A program made the position numbers and the translations under genes. 11,904 bases of DNA. Origin: Candidatus Dormiibacterota bacterium. GTDB taxonomy: Bacteria > Chloroflexota > Dormibacteria > Aeolococcales > Aeolococcaceae. The notes under the pieces are model-generated. The model searched no databases. It was not told the origin of the DNA and worked only from the letters and a program-made list of their open reading frames with translations. This document shows, one piece after another, positions 1 through 6,199 of this stretch (positions within the stretch are counted from its first letter, which is position 1; every line of letters begins with the position of its first letter). The stretch is from NCBI GenBank assembly GCA_027451645.1, contig DAIDIX010000031.1, forward strand, positions 1 through 11,904, in the 5' to 3' direction.

Positions 1-456
1 ATCACTGAGGATGCTGCAGCAATGCTTGCCAGCCGGTCCCGTGGCACACCACGGATTGCCAACCGCCTCCTCCGGAGAGCACGTGACTTCGCACAGGTGC
101 GGTCGGATGGCACCATCACGAGTGATGTTGTCGAATCCACCCTTGCTCTTCTCGGCATCGATGATCTCGGTCTCGATGAGATGGACCGTCGTGTGCTGAT
201 GTACCTCTGCGATGTCATGCGTGGAAAGCCAGTTGGCCTCCATGCACTCGCAGTTGGCATCCAGGAGGAACCCGATACCGTTGAGGATGTCATTGAACCA
301 TTCCTCATCCGGCTGGGCTTCCTCGCACGTACTCCACGGGGCCGCATTGCCACTCGCAAGGGGTTTTCATACATGGGCCTCACAGCACCTCCCGATGCCT
401 CATCAGATCCAGAGCCACTCCTCGCCTTTGACGAGCAGGAAGGGACAGATGGCTGA
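1..456 (+). CDS. ruvB: RuvB, Holliday junction branch-migration helicase (C-terminal part)
   Basis: RuvB is the hexameric AAA+ motor that, with RuvA, drives branch migration of Holliday junctions in recombinational repair. Only the last 151 residues are present; the reading frame is open at base 1 and the ATPase core lies outside the window. What is visible is the AAA+ lid with the sensor-2 arginine motif SRGTPRIANRLLRRARDFAQ, followed by the winged-helix DNA-binding domain, with PVGLHALAVGIQEEPDTVEDV matching the usual PVGL-x-LA-x2-x-EE-x-DT-x-EDV pattern and then LGFLARTPRGRIAT. The stretch MDRRVLMYLCDVMRGK differs from the common LDRK...K(F)GGGPVGL version but is alignable. A short acidic tail of about 20 residues follows. 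The TGA stop overlaps the queA start by 8 bases, so the two are probably translated in a coupled way. Confidence 0.95.
   Translation: MTEDAAAMLASRSRGTPRIANRLLRRARDFAQVRSDGTITSDVVESTLALLGIDDLGLDEMDRRVLMYLCDVMRGKPVGLHALAVGIQEEPDTVEDVIEPFLIRLGFLARTPRGRIATRKGFSYMGLTAPPDASSDPEPLLAFDEQEGTDG
437..444 (+). promoter_or_regulatory. Ribosome binding site that fixes the queA start
   Basis: AGGAAGGG lies 4 bases before the ATG at 449, inside the end of ruvB. The frame is open further upstream (an ATG at 212 exists), but that extension would lie wholly within ruvB and encodes nothing QueA-like, so this site supports the start at 449. Confidence 0.6.
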
Positions 457-1561
457 CACGAGGAACCTGAAAGGCACTGAGGCGGAGGAGAGCCCAACAC
501 TTCTCGATGCATACAGATACGAGCTTCCCGAAGACCGCATTGCACAGCAGCCACGGGAACAGCGTGATGCTGCAAGGCTTCTTGTTGTGCATCCTGATGG
601 CACATGTGAAGACCGAATCTTCCATGAGCTTCATGGGCTTCTTGAGCCTGGAGACCTTCTTGTCCTCAATGAGACACGAGTACGGCGTGCACGGCTCTTC
701 GGCATGGATGGAGATGGACGTACAGTCGAGCTTTTCGTTGTCGAGCTTCTTCCCGATGGAGTGTCGAGCATCTGCCTCGTTCGTCCTGGCAAGCATGTCC
801 ATGAGGGAAGCGTTGTCACTGTCGATGGAAGGCTTCGTGCACGCATAGCATCCCACGCGCCACACCACCCTGGAGCACGCATCATCGAATGGACTGTACC
901 CGAGGGCACAACACTTGCTGACTGTATCGAGGAGTATGGCGAGATGCCCCTCCCTCCCTACATTCATGACAGGAACCATGACACGAGCTACTACCAGACT
1001 GTGTATGCCCATGGGGATCCAAGCTCAGTCGCGGCTCCGACTGCAGGACTCCATTTCACGAACGAGCTTCTTGAGATGCTCGAAGCGAAGGGTGTAGGAC
1101 ATGTGACTATCGACCTCACTGTGGGCATGGGAACATTCCTCCCTATCCGGACAGAACACATCACCGATCACACAATGCATGAGGAGCAGTTCACCATCAC
1201 CGAGGAAGTTGCATCCCGCATCAACAGGGCACGGAGTGAGGGCGGCCGCATCATTGCAGTGGGAACTACTGTAGTCCGCGTTCTCGAGAGTGTTGTCGAT
1301 GAGGACAGCATCGTGCACAGTGCCACAGGATCCACACGTCTCTACATCAGGCCGGGACATGTGTTCCGGAGCCTTGATGGACTCATCACGAACTTCCACC
1401 AGCCTGGATCCTCACTGGTGGTCCTCGTTGCAACTCTCCTTGGCTACTCCTCATGGCAGCATGCCTACCAGTGGGCACTCGATCACGAGTACCGCTTCCT
1501 TTCGTACGGGGACGCAATGCTGTGCTGGAAACCTGCACATCAGGATCTGGCACCACAGTGA
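449..1561 (+). CDS. queA: QueA, S-adenosylmethionine:tRNA ribosyltransferase-isomerase
   Basis: QueA transfers and isomerises the ribosyl part of S-adenosylmethionine onto preQ1 at tRNA wobble position 34, making epoxyqueuosine. The predicted protein is 370 residues, close to the usual 340-370. Family motifs in order: YELPEDRIAQQPREQRDAARLLV (about 24-46), GDLLVLNETRV (68-78), GEMPLPPYI (164-172), YQTVYA (182-187), VAAPTAGLHFT (194-204), VGMGTFLPI (225-233), AVGTTVVRVLES (270-281), ITNFHQPGSSL (313-323) and YRFLSYGDAML (348-358). Oddity: the usual TLHVG-x-GTF reads DLTVGMGTF, with Thr224 where His is normally found. The N-terminus is about 15 residues longer than typical. The stop codon overlaps the start of tgt, which acts in the same pathway. 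Confidence 0.96.
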   Translation: MADTRNLKGTEAEESPTLLDAYRYELPEDRIAQQPREQRDAARLLVVHPDGTCEDRIFHELHGLLEPGDLLVLNETRVRRARLFGMDGDGRTVELFVVELLPDGVSSICLVRPGKHVHEGSVVTVDGRLRARIASHAPHHPGARIIEWTVPEGTTLADCIEEYGEMPLPPYIHDRNHDTSYYQTVYAHGDPSSVAAPTAGLHFTNELLEMLEAKGVGHVTIDLTVGMGTFLPIRTEHITDHTMHEEQFTITEEVASRINRARSEGGRIIAVGTTVVRVLESVVDEDSIVHSATGSTRLYIRPGHVFRSLDGLITNFHQPGSSLVVLVATLLGYSSWQHAYQWALDHEYRFLSYGDAMLCWKPAHQDLAPQ

Positions 1562-2712
1562 TGGCACAGCAGCACGGGCCATATGCGCTCACCACGACAG
1601 ACGGGGCTGCGAGACTCGGCACGCTCACCACACTCCATGGAACTGTTCCAACACCCACATTCATGGCTGTAGGAACGCACGGAGCAGTTCGGGCATGCCT
1701 GCCATCTGAAGTACAGGCAACTGGAGTAGATATTGTCCTTGCAAATACCTACCATCTCGCCTGCAGGCCAGGTGTTGAGCACATTGAGGAGTCAGGTGGA
1801 CTCCATGCCTTCATGGGCTGGAACGGTCCCATTCTCACGGACAGTGGGGGATACCAGGCACTGAGCCTTTCGCATCTCTCGAAAATAACGGATAAAGGCA
1901 TCGTTTTCGTTTCGCCATACGATGGCTCAAAGCTGTTTCTCGCTCCCGAGGATGCAGTCAATCTCCAGGAGCGGTATGGAAGCGACATCATCATGTGTCT
2001 CGACCATCCTGCACTCTTTGGCTCAGACGATTCAGCAATTCTTGACACAATGCACCGCACTCATGCATGGGCAGAACGGAGCATTGCTGCACACCGCAAG
2101 GAGGCAGGTCTGCTGTTCGGCATAGTGCAGGGCGGCTATGCAGTCCGCACGCGACAGGAATCAGCAGCTGCACTCGCTGCACTTCCGTTCGATGGCCTTG
2201 CGATCGGTGGCCTTTCTGTTGGCGAGCCACACGACCTCATGATTTCCCTTACTCGTGCTGTGACTGATGTCATTCCCTCCACAACAGTCCGCTACTTCAT
2301 GGGGCTCGGGAGTGACAGGGAACTCCTTGCACTCGTTGCCCAAGGCGTGGACATGTTCGACTGTGTTGCTCCAACACGGCTTGCACGCCATGGAGTTGCC
2401 TACACTCCACACGGCACCATCGCTCTCAAAAGGGCCCAGTTCCGTACAGATCACACTCCACTTGTCGAGGGATGCCCATGTCCAGCATGTACAACCTTCA
2501 GCCGCTCATATCTCCGCCACCTGTTCAATGTCCAGGACATCCTGGCCCACAGGCTCCTAAGCCTTCACAATCTCACCCATCTTGCAACGCTCATGAGAGA
2601 TGCCCGCACTGCAATACGTGAACACCGGTTTGCAGCCTTCCATGAAGAACGTCTCGCCCTGCTTGATGAGGGCACTACGGAAACAGCAGGGGAGGTAGGG
2701 ACTCATGCCTGA
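1561..2712 (+). CDS. tgt: Tgt, queuine/preQ1 tRNA-guanine transglycosylase
   Basis: Tgt swaps guanine-34 of GUN-anticodon tRNAs for preQ1, the step before QueA. The protein has 383 residues, a normal length. Visible: DSGGYQ with the general acid/base Asp94, GIVQGG (187-192), LSVGEP with Val220, the nucleophile Asp267 in MFDCVAPTRLARHG, and the zinc site Cys305, Cys307, Cys310, His336 with exact C-x-C-x2-C-x25-H spacing. Val220 matches the bacterial preQ1-type pocket rather than the eukaryotic queuine type, where Gly is found. Oddity: the loop normally reading FDEC-x-PYPA is LDHPALFGSD (147-156), so the Glu and Cys after the substrate-binding Asp148 are His and Pro. Start: ATG at 1561 overlaps the queA stop by one base; the in-frame GTG just before it (1558) is an equal alternative. 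The frame is open back to an ATG at 1453, but that part lies within queA and is not Tgt-like. Confidence 0.95.
   Translation: MAQQHGPYALTTTDGAARLGTLTTLHGTVPTPTFMAVGTHGAVRACLPSEVQATGVDIVLANTYHLACRPGVEHIEESGGLHAFMGWNGPILTDSGGYQALSLSHLSKITDKGIVFVSPYDGSKLFLAPEDAVNLQERYGSDIIMCLDHPALFGSDDSAILDTMHRTHAWAERSIAAHRKEAGLLFGIVQGGYAVRTRQESAAALAALPFDGLAIGGLSVGEPHDLMISLTRAVTDVIPSTTVRYFMGLGSDRELLALVAQGVDMFDCVAPTRLARHGVAYTPHGTIALKRAQFRTDHTPLVEGCPCPACTTFSRSYLRHLFNVQDILAHRLLSLHNLTHLATLMRDARTAIREHRFAAFHEERLALLDEGTTETAGEVGTHA
2691..2695 (+). promoter_or_regulatory. Strong ribosome binding site for the membrane protein at 2705
   Basis: GGAGG, within the longer purine run AGGGGAGGTAGGG at 2688-2700, lies 9 bases before the ATG at 2705. 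It sits inside the end of tgt. Its quality supports this small gene being truly translated. Confidence 0.65.
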
Positions 2713-3103
2713 GGAGTATGGCTCAGATGCAGATCCCCAGTGGACAAGGGAAAATCCTGGCCAGTATCTCCCGAAGATCCTGAAGCCGGAGGAAAAGCCT
2801 CCATCAGCCTGGCCGCCACTTGTCCTCATCATCCTTGCAGCCCTTGCCTGGGGTGAGGCATACAGCATCCTTGCTCCTCCTCACGCAGGCAGTGCTCCAA
2901 GCATCACCTGCCCACCAGGCATCCCGAGTCACTTCACGCTCATGGCAGTGTATGGCGGAACAGTGCTCGCATCGCTTGCCATCATTGCGCTCCGCCGTGC
3001 CAGGGGAGCATTCTCATGGATCGTCTTTCTCCTCTCGCTCTGCATATGTGCAGTGATTCTCATTCTCCAGACAGCTGCCCAGTCCATCTGCATTCCAGCC
3101 TAG
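2705..3103 (+). CDS. Small membrane protein, three predicted helices, unknown function
   Basis: I do not recognise the family. The 132-residue product has a charged, proline-rich cytoplasmic-type N-terminus (about 1-36), then three hydrophobic segments at about 38-56, 77-96 and 103-125. A loop with Cys69 lies between the first two, and RRAR (97-100) follows the second, which by the positive-inside rule would place that loop in the cytoplasm. Further cysteines are at 113, 115 and 129. It overlaps tgt by 8 bases and has a strong ribosome binding site, so it is very probably real and co-expressed. It occupies the place between tgt and secD where yajC usually lies. However, YajC has one N-terminal helix followed by a soluble domain, and this protein does not resemble that. 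A role with the Sec machinery is inference from position only. Confidence 0.8.
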   Translation: MPEEYGSDADPQWTRENPGQYLPKILKPEEKPPSAWPPLVLIILAALAWGEAYSILAPPHAGSAPSITCPPGIPSHFTLMAVYGGTVLASLAIIALRRARGAFSWIVFLLSLCICAVILILQTAAQSICIPA

Positions 3104-3120
3104 TTTGCATTCATCTGAGC

Positions 3121-3136
3121 AGGAGGACTGCCTCCT
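3121..3136 (+). repeat. Inverted repeat in the gap before secDF
   Basis: AGGAGG-ACTG-CCTCCT is a perfect 6-base-pair stem with a 4-base loop. The left arm is itself a perfect Shine-Dalgarno sequence, but it lies 28 bases before the GTG start, too far to serve it directly. No run of T follows, so it is not a standard intrinsic terminator. It lies directly against the promoter-like element at 3136-3147. It could be an operator, an RNA structure at the end of the upstream transcript, or chance. Confidence 0.45.
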
Positions 3137-3147
3137 TCGGTACACTG
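3136..3147 (+). promoter_or_regulatory. Promoter-like element before secDF
   Basis: TTCGGTACACTG includes a -10-like hexamer TACACT (3141-3146). Eleven of its twelve bases are the same in the gap before rimP (5653-5664). There is no convincing -35 hexamer 16-18 bases upstream. If TACACT is a -10 box, transcription would begin at about 3153-3155, at or next to the GTG start, giving a leaderless or nearly leaderless secDF message. This fits the lack of a usable ribosome binding site there. Confidence 0.35.
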
Positions 3148-3154
3148 CCGTATT

Positions 3155-5623
3155 GTGGTACGTCTCACGAAATGGTGGTATTTGCTGGTCGGTCTCATCG
3201 TCCTCGGGGCGCTGTTCGTCGACACGTACAGCTTGACGTACCGGTATTTCGTTGTCCATGAACCACTTCCTCACCCACTGACGTCAAATCCGCAACTCTT
3301 CGGCTCGCCACTGTACATTCACAAGGGCATCGATCTCCAGGGTGGAACGGATCTCACCATAGCCATCTGCCTCGGGAAGAATGATCCCCAGGGAACAGGA
3401 AATGCCTGCACAGAGGGTGTTCCGGGTGGAAAATCCAACCTCGCAAATGTGCAGCAGCAGACAGTCACCATTCTCCGGAAGCGTGTCAACAGCCTTGGTG
3501 TTACGGAGTCCACTGTCCAGGCAGTAGGGGCTGACCAGGTCGAGGTCATCATTCCCGGCGTCAACCTCCAGGAAGCAGAGAGTGTAGTGGGAAAGACATC
3601 ACGCCTCTATTTCGCAACTCCTGCCCAGGGCACGCCAAATCCGAAAGATCCAACGTTCATAGCTGACCAGCATGGACTGTATGATGCAACGCAGTTCACG
3701 AATACCCTGTACTACTACCCGGGCTACCACTGGAAGATTGACACAAAGCTGCCTGCAACAGATGTTGCCTCGTCAAGCGTGAACTATCCGCAGGGTTCCG
3801 CATCGCCTGGTGTGAGCGTTACCTTCAATGCACAGGGCGCGAACGAGTGGCATGCCATCACCCAGGCTGCCTACAACAACTACATCCAGTACGGACCGAA
3901 CGATGCCCGGTCCCATATCGCGATCTTCCTCGACAACCAGGTCATCACAGCTCCGTATGTCCAGCAGGGTGGACAGTACTACAACACGGAGATAACGGGG
4001 AACTTCACCCTTCAGCAGGCAACGAACCTCTCCGAGCAGATCAATGCTGGCGCACTTCCTGCCCAGATTGCCATTGTGCAGTCAACATCCGTCAGTGCAA
4101 CGCTCGGGAAGGCGACTGTCACGGAGAGCCTCATAGCTGGACTTCTCGGACTCATCATCGTCATCGTGTTCATGATCGGGTACTACCGCTTTGCTGGACT
4201 CCTGGCAAGCATTGCCCTCATCATCTACGCAGGAATTGTCCTTGCGCTCTACAAGCTCATTCCTGTCACGCTCTCCCTTGCAGGACTCGCAGGCTTCGTG
4301 CTCAGTGTGGGCATGGCTGTCGATGCGAATGTGCTCATATTCGAGCGCATTCGGGACGAGCTCCGTCATGGGAGGCGGCTTGCCCTTGCAGTTGAGACAG
4401 GATTCAGGCGTGCATTCCCTGCAATCCGTGACAGCAACTTCTCCACGATCATCGCGTGCCTTGTGCTGTGGGTATTCGGCAATGATGTCGTGAAGGGATT
4501 TGCTCTCACCCTCGGACTTGGAGTCATGGTGTCGTTTTTCACAGCAGTCGTCATTGTCCAGATCCTCTTCCGCATAGCGCTCGCACTTCCCTTCGGCAAG
4601 AAGCCGGAACGGTATGCACGGCTCGATCCACAGATCGATGCAATGCCACGGCAGAAGAAGTTCGATATCGTCACGTCACGCAATGTCTTCTTTCTCATTT
4701 CCGTGCTCATCATCGTGCCGGGCATCATCGCCATTGCTGGCTGGGGCTTCCGGCTCGGCCTCGATTTCGCTGGCGGAAACCAGATCACTGCAACACTCGC
4801 AACAAAGACCACACAGCAGGCAGTTGCCCACACCCTTACGAAGGAATACGGCTCACTCCAGCCAGCTGTCGAGCAGCAAGGGACGAACACCTTCGTAGTC
4901 CAGACCCTTCCCGCACCTGTCTCGACCATTCTCAGTGTCGAGAACACCCTGAAGACGACATATGGCTTCACAGAGACGAAGGGGCAGCCTGATGTCCAGG
5001 TTTCCACTGTGGGCCCGAGCATTGCGACCTCGACAGTGCAGAACTCCGTCCTTCTCGTTGCTGTTGCTGCATGCTGCATTGCTGTGTATCTCGCACTCGT
5101 CTTCCGGGGACAGCGTTTCATGTCCCCATGGAGGTTCAGTGTCACAACACTCTTCAAGCTCCTTCATGACGTGTTTGTTCTCCTTGGCATCTGGGCAATT
5201 CTCGGACACTTCACAGTGCTTGGAGATGTCAACAGCCTCTTCATTACTGCAGTCCTTACGTCGATCGCCTTCTCGATACACGACACGATTGTCGTATTCG
5301 ACCGCATCCGTGAGAATCTCCGTGTCGGACCGAAATTCACCTTCGAGCAGATTGTCAATCTCTCCACTCTGCAGACAATGACACGCTCCATCAACACAGC
5401 GCTCACTGTTGTCTTTGTCCTTCTCGCACTCATCCTCTATGGCGGTGCTTCCATCCAGGGCTTTGTCCTTGCACTGCTCATCGGAATCGTGACGGGAACG
5501 TACAGTTCAATCTTCAATGCAAGTACCCTGCTTGTTGCATGGAATGCTGCAGACAGAATTCTCCATCCTCCGCTGCCTAGCCGAGGACGGAGAAATGCGA
5601 GGTCACTTGCGCGTTCATCGTGA
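3155..5623 (+). CDS. secDF: SecDF, fused protein-export membrane subunits SecD and SecF
   Basis: SecD and SecF use the proton gradient to help pull secreted proteins through SecYEG; here they are one 822-residue chain. SecD half: first helix at about 8-25, GIDLQGGTDL (58-67), RKRVNSLGVTE (108-118), a periplasmic P1 domain with IFLDNQVITAPYV (257-269), then five helices from about 325 to 478 containing GMAVDANVLIFERIRDELR (386-404) with the functional Asp390. SecF half: KKFDIVTSRN (501-510), helix at 511-530, GLDFAGGNQI (535-544), P4 domain, then five helices from about 631 to 795 with FSIHDTIVVFDRIREN (706-721) and GTYSSIFNAS (781-790). The twelve-helix plan and key aspartates are kept, so it should work. 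Start: GTG 3155 is the only standard start upstream of the first helix, since the frame is closed by TGA at 3116; it has no clear ribosome binding site. Genes before and after are separated from it by short gaps. Confidence 0.95.
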   Translation: MVRLTKWWYLLVGLIVLGALFVDTYSLTYRYFVVHEPLPHPLTSNPQLFGSPLYIHKGIDLQGGTDLTIAICLGKNDPQGTGNACTEGVPGGKSNLANVQQQTVTILRKRVNSLGVTESTVQAVGADQVEVIIPGVNLQEAESVVGKTSRLYFATPAQGTPNPKDPTFIADQHGLYDATQFTNTLYYYPGYHWKIDTKLPATDVASSSVNYPQGSASPGVSVTFNAQGANEWHAITQAAYNNYIQYGPNDARSHIAIFLDNQVITAPYVQQGGQYYNTEITGNFTLQQATNLSEQINAGALPAQIAIVQSTSVSATLGKATVTESLIAGLLGLIIVIVFMIGYYRFAGLLASIALIIYAGIVLALYKLIPVTLSLAGLAGFVLSVGMAVDANVLIFERIRDELRHGRRLALAVETGFRRAFPAIRDSNFSTIIACLVLWVFGNDVVKGFALTLGLGVMVSFFTAVVIVQILFRIALALPFGKKPERYARLDPQIDAMPRQKKFDIVTSRNVFFLISVLIIVPGIIAIAGWGFRLGLDFAGGNQITATLATKTTQQAVAHTLTKEYGSLQPAVEQQGTNTFVVQTLPAPVSTILSVENTLKTTYGFTETKGQPDVQVSTVGPSIATSTVQNSVLLVAVAACCIAVYLALVFRGQRFMSPWRFSVTTLFKLLHDVFVLLGIWAILGHFTVLGDVNSLFITAVLTSIAFSIHDTIVVFDRIRENLRVGPKFTFEQIVNLSTLQTMTRSINTALTVVFVLLALILYGGASIQGFVLALLIGIVTGTYSSIFNASTLLVAWNAADRILHPPLPSRGRRNARSLARSS

Positions 5624-5631
5624 CAGATGAT

Positions 5632-5664
5632 TTAACAGGCAGTGCCTATGATTTCGGTACAATG
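5632..5664 (+). promoter_or_regulatory. Candidate promoter of the rimP-nusA-infB operon
   Basis: This lies in the 55-base gap between secDF and rimP. TTAACA (5632-5637) matches the -35 consensus at 5 of 6 positions. TACAAT (5658-5663) is -10-like but the spacer is 20 bases, longer than ideal. TACAAT is part of TTCGGTACAATG (5653-5664), almost identical to the element before secDF. A second -10-like hexamer, TATGAT (5647-5652), has no well-placed -35. A start from TACAAT would fall near 5670, a few bases before the rimP ATG. Confidence 0.4.
5637..5647 (+). repeat. Small perfect palindrome inside the rimP promoter spacer
   Basis: AGGCA-G-TGCCT reads the same on both strands around a central base. 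It lies between the proposed -35 and -10 hexamers, a classic place for a repressor operator. It shares AGG...TGCCT with the inverted repeat before secDF (3124-3133). It is short, so chance is possible. Confidence 0.3.
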
Positions 5665-5678
5665 AGTGGCGTATCGCC

Positions 5679-6197
5679 ATGAGCCAGCCGCAGTCCCCAA
5701 GCCACACCCGCCCGACACCGCAACCACACGGTGTAGCATCACCCGAGACAATCGGGGAGATCATTGCTCCAGCGCTCGCCCAAACTGGCGTGGCACTTCA
5801 TGGCATCCGCTGGCTCCATGAACACCGTAGAACGATCCTCCAGATCATGGTCGACACGGAAGCAGGTGTCAGTCTTGATGAGTGTGAGAAGGTATCGAAT
5901 GTCCTTACTGACGTGCTCGATGTCTACGAGATCTCCCAGAAACCCTATGACCTCCAGGTATCATCTCCTGGTGCAGAGCGCCCGCTCCGAACTCCTGATG
6001 CCTGGCTCCAGGCTGTGGGACGGAAAGTGCGCATCGTCTATGGGGAAGAAGGAACTGCTCCATCGACTGCAGAGGGACACCTCCTTGCATACAGCAGTGA
6101 GCTCACAACAATCGAGATCCGGAAGAAGCAGCAGCGGAAGCCACTTGTCATTCCCACTTCTTCCATTCGTTCTGGCAAGATCGTGGTGGATATCTGA
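5679..6197 (+). CDS. rimP: RimP, 30S ribosome maturation factor
   Basis: RimP binds the pre-30S subunit and helps S12 and the central pseudoknot assemble. The 172-residue protein has the family's two domains: an N-terminal alpha/beta domain from about residue 27 (ETIGEIIAPALAQTGVALHG), with VDTEAGVSLDECEKVSNVLTDVLD and YDLQVSSPGAERPLRTPD (the hallmark VSSPG-x2-RPL), then the C-terminal Sm-like barrel from about 111 to the end (RKVRIVYGEE...GKIVVDI). Residues 1-25 are a proline- and histidine-rich extension without family similarity. The ribosome binding site is weak (GAGTGG, 9 bases before the ATG), and a short inverted repeat GGCG-TAT-CGCC (5668-5678) directly touches the start codon. First gene of the nusA-infB operon, as in most bacteria; nusA begins 2 bases after its stop. 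Confidence 0.94.
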   Translation: MSQPQSPSHTRPTPQPHGVASPETIGEIIAPALAQTGVALHGIRWLHEHRRTILQIMVDTEAGVSLDECEKVSNVLTDVLDVYEISQKPYDLQVSSPGAERPLRTPDAWLQAVGRKVRIVYGEEGTAPSTAEGHLLAYSSELTTIEIRKKQQRKPLVIPTSSIRSGKIVVDI

Positions 6198-6199
6198 CA

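Noticed and set aside
212..448. Longer QueA from an upstream ATG
   Set aside because: The extra 79 residues would lie wholly inside ruvB and do not look like QueA; the ATG at 449 has a good ribosome binding site.
380..1012. Minus-strand open frame of 210 codons across the ruvB-queA junction
   Set aside because: Covers two certain plus-strand genes and has no domain signal.
3104..3154. Intrinsic terminator after the membrane protein gene
   Set aside because: The hairpin at 3121-3136 has only six pairs and no T-run after it.
4366..5157. Minus-strand open frame of 263 codons opposite secDF
   Set aside because: Shadow of the SecDF coding sequence; no family motifs.
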